A DNA stretch of 8,037 nt, taken from contig CADBQZ010000112.1 in the NCBI GenBank assembly GCA_902796865.1, positions 1 to 8,037 of the forward strand, given 5' to 3'. The notes beneath the pieces are model-generated. The model did not search any database, was not told the DNA's origin, and saw nothing but the letters and a program-made list of their open reading frames with translations. This document shows, piece by piece, positions 1 to 5,254 of this stretch. Position 1 is the first letter of the stretch. Every line of letters begins with the position of its first letter. Position numbers and translations under genes: made by a program. This stretch comes from an uncultured Ruminococcus sp. (GTDB lineage: Bacteria; Bacillota; Clostridia; Oscillospirales; Ruminococcaceae).

Positions 1-88
1 GATATGTTTATAAACTCGGTAGCATAAATAAAAAAGGCACCCATATGGGTGCCTTTTTTATTTATGCTACCGAGTTTATAAACATATC
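1..88. repeat. Perfect 88-bp palindrome at the window edge
   Basis: Bases 1-30 are the exact reverse complement of 59-88, and the middle 31-58 is itself self-complementary, so the whole stretch is a perfect inverted repeat centred between 44 and 45. The right arm is the 3' end of the minus-strand aspartokinase gene. The left arm therefore encodes the same last eight residues (DMFINSVA) plus a stop on the plus strand. The symmetry reaches base 1, so it may continue outside the window. It may be a true inverted duplication of the gene end, with a second convergent copy to the left, or a fold-back created when an assembler walked through the palindromic terminator. I favour the artefact, because exact symmetry through both coding tail and terminator is rare in nature. 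Confidence 0.97.
31..60 (-). terminator. Intrinsic terminator of the aspartokinase gene
   Basis: An A-run, the stem GGCACCC, loop ATAT, stem GGGTGCC and a T-run form a perfect 28-bp palindrome at 31-58. It begins a few bases past the minus-strand stop codon (62-64). Because of the flanking A and T tracts it would terminate transcription from either direction equally well. Confidence 0.93.
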
Positions 89-1390
89 ATAGATTCTTTT
101 TATTGCTTCTTCAAAGTCCTGCTCGCCTATGCCTATTATAACATTAAGCTCGCTTGAACCCTGATCTATCATTTTTACATTTACTCTTGCATGAGCCATT
201 GATGCAAATATTCTTGCAGCAGTACCTCTCGTTCTTCTCATGCCTCTTCCTACGACTGCAAGCATTGCTATTCCGCTTTCAAGCTCTATATGATCGGGTG
301 CAACAGCCTTTCGTATCTGGGCGATAACTTCATTTTCACGTCCTTCGATCTCACCATAAGGGAATATGAGCGACAGAGTATCTATACCAGAAGGCATATG
401 CTCGATAGAGATACCATTCTTTTCAAGAACTGTGAGTACTTTCTGACAGAATCCAATTTCGCTGTTCATCATAGCCTTTTCAATGTTTATAGCAGCAAAT
501 CCTTTTTTGCCTGCAATACCTGTTATAGTATACTTATTGTATTCATCATCCGGTACTTCTGAAACTATCATCGTTCCAGGATCATCAGGACGGTTAGTAT
601 TTTTTATATTGATAGGGATACCAGCAGCTCTTACAGGGAATATAGCATCTTCATGAAGTACCGATGCGCCCATGTATGCAAGCTCACGAAGTTCCTTGTA
701 TGTTATAACATTTATTACCTTTGGCTTTTCAACTATTCTGGGGTCTGCAACGAGGAATCCCGAAACGTCTGTCCAGTTTTCATAAACATCGGCTTTTACA
801 GCGCTCGCTATGATAGAGCCTGTAACATCAGAACCGCCTCTTGAAAATGTTCTTACATTTCCGTTTATATCTGCTCCATAGAAACCTGGTATTACCGCTC
901 TTTCAACGTCTTTCAGTCTGCTTCTGAGTCTGGGCTGAGTTTTTTCATTATTGAATGTACCGTCTTCGTTGAAAACGATAACTTCAGCAGCGTCTATAAA
1001 TTCATAGCCTAAAAGCTTTGCGATTATCTTACCGTTTAAGTACTCTCCCCTGCTGGCTGCATACTCATTTCCTGCTTTTGCATTTATGTTTTTCTTTATC
1101 GTCTCAAATTCTTCATCAAGTGAAAGATCAATGCCAAGATCATGTATTATGCCGTTGTATCTTTCTGCAACAGCGCCGAAGATAGTTTCAATGCTTTTTC
1201 CGGCCATTGCAAGGTTGTTGCAGTTATAAAGCATATCTGTGACCTTTATATCATCCGAAAAACGCTTTCCTGGCGCTGACGGAACAACATATCTTCTCTT
1301 GTCGTCACTTTTTATTATTTCGGCAGCCTTTGTTATCTGACCAGCATCCGCAAGGCTGCTTCCTCCGAATTTTACAACTTTAACATTCAT
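62..1390 (-). CDS. lysC: Aspartate kinase (aspartokinase, YclM-like class)
   Basis: Phosphorylates L-aspartate to 4-phospho-aspartate (EC 2.7.2.4), the first committed cytosolic step toward lysine, threonine, methionine and diaminopimelate. The 442-residue product is normal length for a monofunctional enzyme. The N-terminal kinase domain carries KFGGSS (7-12), SAPGKR (38-43), SRGGSDVTGS (183-192) and WTDVSGFLVADPR (206-218). Two C-terminal ACT domains follow at about 288-345 and 372-440, with HMPSGID (331-337) and DQGSSELN (409-416), the usual site of feedback binding by an aspartate-family amino acid. SAPGKR followed by KVTD, and the ACT motifs, resemble Bacillus subtilis YclM. Which amino acid inhibits it cannot be read from sequence. 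The ATG at 1390 is preceded by AAAGGAG (1399-1405) with an 8-nt gap. The gene stands alone, divergent from the gene at 1664, with its own promoter and terminator. The 5' leader is only about 35 nt, which leaves no room for a lysine riboswitch. The symbol lysC follows the general usage; yclM/thrD would be the closer Bacillus name. Confidence 0.96.
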   Translation of the reverse strand: MNVKVVKFGGSSLADAGQITKAAEIIKSDDKRRYVVPSAPGKRFSDDIKVTDMLYNCNNLAMAGKSIETIFGAVAERYNGIIHDLGIDLSLDEEFETIKKNINAKAGNEYAASRGEYLNGKIIAKLLGYEFIDAAEVIVFNEDGTFNNEKTQPRLRSRLKDVERAVIPGFYGADINGNVRTFSRGGSDVTGSIIASAVKADVYENWTDVSGFLVADPRIVEKPKVINVITYKELRELAYMGASVLHEDAIFPVRAAGIPINIKNTNRPDDPGTMIVSEVPDDEYNKYTITGIAGKKGFAAINIEKAMMNSEIGFCQKVLTVLEKNGISIEHMPSGIDTLSLIFPYGEIEGRENEVIAQIRKAVAPDHIELESGIAMLAVVGRGMRRTRGTAARIFASMAHARVNVKMIDQGSSELNVIIGIGEQDFEEAIKRIYDMFINSVA

Positions 1391-1663
1391 TTACCATTCT
1401 CCTTTGAATCACGTCATATTTCACAATAAATAGTATAGGCGATTTCACGAAAAAAATCAAGTGTAAAAAAAGCCAAAATATGACAGTTTCCTGTGTGTCT
1501 TTTTATGGAATACGCTTGTACGCCGCAGGCGGACACTTTTAAGATGCAAATTGAATAATCCCTTTAATATGCGGCAATAATTATATAGGCGATGCCGTAA
1601 GGCATTTTTCATGCGGTACTGCCTGTAGTAAATAACATATCTCATATAAGGAAAGGAAAAAGA
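1391..1663. other. Divergent intergenic spacer with small hairpins
   Basis: This 273-bp spacer separates two divergently read genes. Its left end holds the aspartokinase ribosome binding site and promoter. The rest has two short hairpins. The first is TGT-A-CGCC/GGCG-G-ACA at 1517-1535, with one mismatch, followed by CTTTT. The second is ATGCC-GTAA-GGCAT at 1592-1605, followed by TTTT, which reads as a weak terminator or attenuator on the plus strand. I found no convincing plus-strand promoter for the gene at 1664. The best weak candidates are ATGACA (1480-1485) with TATGGA (1504-1509), and TTGTAC (1516-1521) with TAAGAT (1540-1545). No credible small gene is seen here. Confidence 0.6.
1432..1460 (-). 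promoter_or_regulatory. Sigma-A type promoter of the aspartokinase gene
   Basis: Read on the minus strand, TTGATT (-35, 1455-1460) and TATACT (-10, 1432-1437) are separated by exactly 17 bases. Transcription would start near 1425, about 35 nt before the ATG at 1390 and just upstream of the ribosome binding site at 1399-1405. The match and spacing make this one of the two clearest promoters in the window. Confidence 0.85.
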
Positions 1664-2791
1664 ATGAAAACCATATTTACCGAAAACAGGGTACTCGGAG
1701 AAGACACGCCAAAGCAGGCGCTTATGGCAGGAAGGATCATAGGCAGCCGTTTCAAAAGGGTCGCTGTCGGTCGTGAAGGCACAAAACGACAGTCTGAATT
1801 AGCGCTTATATCGGGACTTATATCAGCCGGCGCAGACGTAACATCACTTGGCGAATGTATCGAAACGGAAGTTTTTTTTGCTTCGGAAGTTTGCTGCTGC
1901 GATCTATGCCTGTATATAAAACATGATCCGCTCATAAAAATAGATGTAAGAGAAAGAGGCGGAATCGTTCTTAGCGGCACCAAACGCCAGGATCTTGAAA
2001 AAGCCTTTAAAAATGGTATCAGCGAAAATGATCTGAATGGCGGCGAAGGTGATCTTACCGAGAGCAGCTCTCTCCGTATGGTATACAGAAACAGACTTTT
2101 ACAAGTATTCCCGAAAAGAAGCGCATATTCTGTAAGGGTCGGCTGTCCAGGAAATCTCAGAAAAGACCTTTTTGCATTCAAAGGCGGCAGTCAGGAACTT
2201 ACAGTATCAGTAAGCTCTGACGGCACAAAGGCTTCAGCCTTCTCAAAAGAAAGCGGTTTCGTCTCTATGGAAGAACTCATGATGATATGCTGCCTTGATC
2301 ATTTTGAACATGGTGAAGATGCTGCTCTGCCGTTCAAATTTCCATATGCCGCTGATGGATTTGCCCAAAGACACGGAAGAAGGATACTTCGTTATTATAA
2401 TACTCCAAAAGACGACAGCGATCTTGAAGCAAGAGGACTTGCTTTAAAACAAAAATTCACTATTGACGGTCTGTACCTTGCCGCAAGCGCCCTTAAAACG
2501 CTTGCCGGAAAAAATATGGATATACCCCAAATAAGAGAATATATACCAAGATTTTACCGTTCAAAAAGATTTATAGAGATGCCTGAAGGACGCACCAAAC
2601 AAATTTTTCAAAAATTTAGCAGCAGGAATACTCCGGACGGTGCAGCATTTGCTAAAAATAACAGTCGTGTGATACTTGAGCATTCTGCTGCCGGCAAAGG
2701 GATCTGGCTTACGGCAGACAGTCTTTCTATGGAAACAGCATCAGAACTTTGCGCCGGAATAGAGGAAAGACTAAAAAATGATACATTTTAG
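1664..2791 (+). CDS. Degenerate alpha-D-phosphohexomutase-like protein (GlmM/PMM family, probably inactive)
   Basis: The 375-residue product keeps the outline of phosphohexomutases but is about 70-80 residues shorter than the usual ~450. The N-terminal part aligns by eye: VAVGREGTKRQSELALISGL (33-52) stands for the family's VVVGRDTR..G stretch, and SAGADVTSLGE (54-64) is the normal continuation. The signature motifs are eroded. The active-site loop SASHNP is replaced by YIKHDP (84-89), putting Lys86 where the phosphorylated serine should be. The metal loop DGDGDR becomes SSDGTK (184-189), leaving one of three aspartates. The sugar loop GGEESGH is not found; the region just before DGL (268-270) looks shortened. 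The phosphate loop RPSGTEP becomes EHSAAGK (339-345). The reading frame is intact, with codon use like its neighbours. Inference: a maintained pseudoenzyme, perhaps structural or regulatory; no substrate is proposed. The ATG at 1664 has AAAGGAA (1652-1658), 5 nt upstream. No partner gene is adjacent; the next plus-strand gene, rnj, lies beyond its own promoter. Confidence 0.72.
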   Translation: MKTIFTENRVLGEDTPKQALMAGRIIGSRFKRVAVGREGTKRQSELALISGLISAGADVTSLGECIETEVFFASEVCCCDLCLYIKHDPLIKIDVRERGGIVLSGTKRQDLEKAFKNGISENDLNGGEGDLTESSSLRMVYRNRLLQVFPKRSAYSVRVGCPGNLRKDLFAFKGGSQELTVSVSSDGTKASAFSKESGFVSMEELMMICCLDHFEHGEDAALPFKFPYAADGFAQRHGRRILRYYNTPKDDSDLEARGLALKQKFTIDGLYLAASALKTLAGKNMDIPQIREYIPRFYRSKRFIEMPEGRTKQIFQKFSSRNTPDGAAFAKNNSRVILEHSAAGKGIWLTADSLSMETASELCAGIEERLKNDTF

Positions 2792-2828
2792 CGCAATTTA
2801 AACAATTGATTTATAGCTAATATTTTAC

Positions 2829-2857
2829 TTGACTTTTATTGCAGTATCGCTTATAAT
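2829..2857 (+). promoter_or_regulatory. Strong sigma-A promoter upstream of the rnj leader
   Basis: TTGACT (2829-2834) and a perfect TATAAT (2852-2857) are separated by 17 bases, in an AT-rich stretch. Transcription should start near 2864. It lies 38 nt after the stop of the phosphohexomutase-like gene and about 510 nt before the rnj start. A strong hairpin terminator begins only about 15 nt after the predicted start site. Confidence 0.88.
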
Positions 2858-2863
2858 TAAAAT

Positions 2864-2921
2864 GTATATTTGTATGCAGAGATGATGCTCCGCATATTTC
2901 AAAGGGCATCATCTCGTTTTT
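2864..2921 (+). ncRNA. Predicted ~58-nt short transcript (attenuated leader or small RNA)
   Basis: A near-consensus promoter (2829-2857) and a strong terminator (2879-2921) bracket about 58 nt. Transcription would therefore yield a discrete short RNA consisting largely of the terminator hairpin, unless the terminator is bypassed. I cannot match it to a known RNA family. It may be the truncated product of an rnj attenuator or a stand-alone small RNA. The ends are predicted from the promoter and the T-run only. Confidence 0.4.
2879..2921 (+). terminator. Strong intrinsic terminator / attenuator in the rnj leader
   Basis: GAGATGATGC (2879-2888) pairs perfectly with GCATCATCTC (2906-2915). Two further pairs (one G-U) extend the inner stem, leaving a 13-nt loop, and TTTTT (2917-2921) follows. 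It would end transcripts from the phosphohexomutase-like gene. It would also end transcripts from the promoter at 2829-2857 after only about 58 nt. An alternative stem, GUAUGC (2872-2877) with GCAUAU (2892-2897), continues as GAG (2879-2881) with CUC (2888-2890) and captures the 5' arm of the terminator. The two folds are mutually exclusive, the arrangement expected of an attenuator. Confidence 0.85.
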
Positions 2922-3375
2922 GTATAAAACGGGGATTTGAAAACAGACAAAAAAGTATTTCAATATTTCTAATATATTGGTGATAAAAGATCCGCACGGA
3001 AAGGGATCTTTACATATATAAAATTAATAATCCAAAATTTGAACGGCAAGCATTATGAAAGCAGAACACTCTATCATATGCTTTCCTTCCAAGGAACAAT
3101 GTATAGGTGCATTTTCAGAAATGATCGGATCGAAAAGCGAAAATGCCTCTTGATATCACGCTCTAAAGTGAAGCATTGTTTTATCTTTGATACGGAAGGT
3201 CAAAAACTACCGCTGCATTTTTATAATAGTTATCGTCCTTATCCGCAGACTTATTTGCTGCGGCTGTTCGGTGAATGCGTTATAAGCGGTACAAAGCATA
3301 TTTGTAAAAACTGCTTTATGGCATAAGTGCGCTTTTTTGCGGTGTCTGCCGTCAAAGGAAAAGAGAGGTAGAAAA
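2922..3375 (+). other. Long gene-free region rich in inverted repeats ahead of rnj
   Basis: About 450 nt lies between the terminator and the rnj start without a convincing gene. Inverted repeats that could form hairpins on the RNA are AAAGATCC/GGATCTTT (2986-2993 and 3004-3011), TTCCTT/AAGGAA (3083-3096), GCATTTTC/GAAAATGC (3109-3116 and 3139-3146), CCGCAG/CTGCGG (3243-3248 and 3258-3263) and AAAGCA/TGCTTT (3293-3298 and 3312-3317). A perfect TATAAT at 3222-3227 may be a second, closer rnj promoter, but its -35 is poor. A 95-codon frame (3039-3326) starts at TTG with no ribosome binding site. It encodes a Cys- and Tyr-rich peptide ending CKNCFMA that I do not recognise, and I do not call it a gene. 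I looked for T-box, ydaO-type c-di-AMP riboswitch, SRP RNA, RNase P RNA and tmRNA landmarks and saw none. Best reading: a structured 5' leader of rnj. Confidence 0.5.
3362..3369 (+). promoter_or_regulatory. Ribosome binding site fixing the rnj TTG start
   Basis: AGAGAGGT ends 6 nt before the TTG at 3376. This spacing decides the start in favour of 3376 rather than the in-frame TTG at 3337, which has only a T-run upstream. Confidence 0.85.
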
Positions 3376-5193
3376 TTGGATAACAATCAGACAAGACCAC
3401 AGCAGGACGCAAAGAGAAGATTTTTCAGAAGGAACGACAAAAACCGTTCGGCACAGCAGACAGAAAAGAAACAGCTTCCGCAGCAGAAAAATGAAGGAAC
3501 AAAAAAACAAGGCAAGGACTCTCGTGAACACAAGAAAACTCCGGTCAGGATAATACCGCTCGGAGGACTTAATGAGATAGGCAAGAACATGACTATCATA
3601 GAATGTTCAAATGATATATTTATCATCGACTGCGGACTTGCATTCCCTGATGCTGAAATGCCCGGCGTTGATATAGTAATTCCTGATTTTACTTATGTCG
3701 AGAAAAACCGTGAGAAGATAAGAGGTATAGTACTCACTCATGGACATGAAGATCACATCGGCGGTCTTGCATATCTTCTCAAAAAGATAAATGTACCTGT
3801 CTACGGCACAAAGCTCACTCTTGCACTTGTAGACGGCAAGCTCAAAGAACATGGCCTTTCAGGCAAGGTAAAGCTTAACGTTACTGAACCCAGAAAAACT
3901 ATAAAAATGGGATGTATGGCAGTCGAGTTCATAAAAGTCAACCATTCTATCCCTGATTCGGTCGGAATGGCCATCCACACTCCGGCAGGTGTTATAATAC
4001 ACACGGGAGACTTCAAAGTTGACTACAGCCCGATAAACGGTGAGATAATAGACCTTGCAAGATTCGGTGAACTTGGAAACAGAGGCGTTTTAGCTCTTAT
4101 GGCTGATTCTACTAACGCTGAAAGACCAGGCTCTACACCTTCCGAAAGAATGGTTGGAAGCTCTTTTGAAAAGCTTTTTGCAAAAGGCGAAGGCAAAAGA
4201 ATAATAATTGCGACATTTTCTTCCAACATCCACAGGATACAACAAATAATAAACTGTGCTGCCAGATACGGCAGAAAAGTAGCCGTGTTCGGAAGGAGCA
4301 TGGTAAATGTCGTTACAACAGCTATAGAGATAGGTTATCTTGATGTACCAAAAGGCGTACTGATAGACATAGATATGATGAACAGATATTCTGCTCATGA
4401 GATAGTACTGATAACGACCGGAAGCCAGGGCGAGCCTATGTCTGCGCTTACAAGAATGGCAATGAACGACCATAAAAAGGTAAACATAACCCCGATGGAT
4501 TTCATAATAATATCCGCTACACCAATACCCGGCAACGAAAAGTATGTCACAAAGGTAGTAAACGAGCTTATGAAATCCGGTGCTGAGGTGGTTTACGAAG
4601 CCATGTATGAGGTACACGTTTCAGGACACGCTTGTCAGGAAGAGCTGAAACTCATGCAGGCTCTTACAAAACCTAAATTCTTTATACCTGTACATGGTGA
4701 ATATAAACATCTAAAAAAACACGCAGAGCTTGCAATGCAGCTCGGTATGCCAAAAGAAAATATTATCATCGGTGAGATAGGAAATGTCATCGAAACGGAC
4801 GGCACAAAAATAGGGGTCGTATCACAGGTGCCGGCAGGTAAAGTACTTGTTGACGGTCTTGGTGTCGGAGATGTTGGTTCTATCGTTCTGCGTGACAGAA
4901 AGCATCTTGCACAGGATGGACTTATAATAATAGTCGTAGGAATCGAAAGAGCATCAAACACTGTTGTTTCGGGCCCGGATATAATATCAAGAGGATTTGT
5001 ATACGTAAGAGAGGCAGAAGAACTTATCGACAGTGCAAAATCCATACTGGGACATACACTTGATTCATGTACGTCTGATGAGCTTCGTGAATGGAATTAT
5101 ATCAAAAACCGTATGCGTGACGATCTTTCTGACTATATCTACGAAAAGACAAAGCGCAGTCCAATGATACTTCCTATAATCATGGAGATCTGA
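3376..5193 (+). CDS. rnj: Ribonuclease J (5'-3' exo/endoribonuclease)
   Basis: RNase J is a zinc-dependent cytosolic nuclease central to mRNA decay and rRNA maturation in Firmicutes. From the TTG at 3376 it is 605 residues. The metallo-beta-lactamase core shows HGHEDH (122-127), NHSIPDS (189-195), HTGDF (209-213) and ADSTNAERPG (243-252). The beta-CASP domain follows, with TTGSQGEP (347-354). The C-terminal part has HVSGHA (414-419) and the phosphate-binding PVHGEYKHL (438-446), then the family's C-terminal domain. All expected metal ligands are present, so it should be active. The first ~55 residues are an extra, disordered-looking, basic tail rich in Lys, Arg, Gln and Asn, roughly 40 residues longer than the start of B. 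subtilis RNase J1. It could contact RNA or partners (inference). The long structured upstream region suggests post-initiation control. It is the first gene of the cluster with gdpP, rplI and dnaB. Confidence 0.97.
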   Translation: MDNNQTRPQQDAKRRFFRRNDKNRSAQQTEKKQLPQQKNEGTKKQGKDSREHKKTPVRIIPLGGLNEIGKNMTIIECSNDIFIIDCGLAFPDAEMPGVDIVIPDFTYVEKNREKIRGIVLTHGHEDHIGGLAYLLKKINVPVYGTKLTLALVDGKLKEHGLSGKVKLNVTEPRKTIKMGCMAVEFIKVNHSIPDSVGMAIHTPAGVIIHTGDFKVDYSPINGEIIDLARFGELGNRGVLALMADSTNAERPGSTPSERMVGSSFEKLFAKGEGKRIIIATFSSNIHRIQQIINCAARYGRKVAVFGRSMVNVVTTAIEIGYLDVPKGVLIDIDMMNRYSAHEIVLITTGSQGEPMSALTRMAMNDHKKVNITPMDFIIISATPIPGNEKYVTKVVNELMKSGAEVVYEAMYEVHVSGHACQEELKLMQALTKPKFFIPVHGEYKHLKKHAELAMQLGMPKENIIIGEIGNVIETDGTKIGVVSQVPAGKVLVDGLGVGDVGSIVLRDRKHLAQDGLIIIVVGIERASNTVVSGPDIISRGFVYVREAEELIDSAKSILGHTLDSCTSDELREWNYIKNRMRDDLSDYIYEKTKRSPMILPIIMEI

Positions 5194-5202
5194 TATCACA
5201 GT

Positions 5203-5231
5203 CAGTGCCGTATTTTTATCGGGCGGTACTG
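5203..5231 (+). other. Hairpin in the rnj–gdpP gap
   Basis: CAGTGCCG (5203-5210) pairs with CGGTACTG (5224-5231) through eight pairs, one of them G-U, with a 13-nt loop. No T-run follows, so it is not an intrinsic terminator. It could be an RNA processing or stability element between the two cistrons. The gdpP ribosome binding site begins 10 nt later, outside the stem. Confidence 0.5.
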
Positions 5232-5241
5232 TCACTATCAC

Positions 5242-5247
5242 GGAGGT
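5242..5247 (+). promoter_or_regulatory. Ribosome binding site fixing the gdpP TTG start
   Basis: GGAGGT is a near-perfect Shine-Dalgarno sequence ending 7 nt before the TTG at 5255. The alternative in-frame GTG at 5246 lies inside this sequence and so cannot use it. Confidence 0.85.
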
Positions 5248-5254
5248 GAAAACG

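Noticed and set aside
1391..1431. Lysine riboswitch or leader peptide before the aspartokinase gene
   Set aside because: The predicted leader is only about 35 nt, too short for either.
1642..2181. 179-codon minus-strand frame opposite the phosphohexomutase-like gene
   Set aside because: It is the antisense shadow of a gene with good codon use and a ribosome binding site; the minus-strand frame has neither a recognised domain nor a clear start signal.
2882..2983. 33-codon frame starting ATGATG inside the terminator hairpin, a possible leader peptide
   Set aside because: No proper ribosome binding site (only AGAG abutting the ATG), and no run of a regulatory codon; the start codon is buried in the stem.
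3055..3153. 32-codon ATG frame encoding a peptide that starts MKAEHSIICF
   Set aside because: No ribosome binding site upstream and no recognised similarity; it overlaps another equally unsupported frame.
3039..3326. 95-codon frame encoding a Cys/Tyr-rich peptide on the plus strand
   Set aside because: It starts at TTG with no ribosome binding site. The inner ATGs also lack one at usable distance (AAGGA is only 3 nt before the ATG at 3099), no family is recognised, and the region is full of inverted repeats. It remains possible but unsupported.
3337..3375. Upstream TTG start for RNase J adding 13 residues
   Set aside because: Only a T-run precedes it, whereas AGAGAGGT is correctly placed for the TTG at 3376.
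5203..5231. Intrinsic terminator between rnj and gdpP
   Set aside because: The stem is real, but no T-run follows it.
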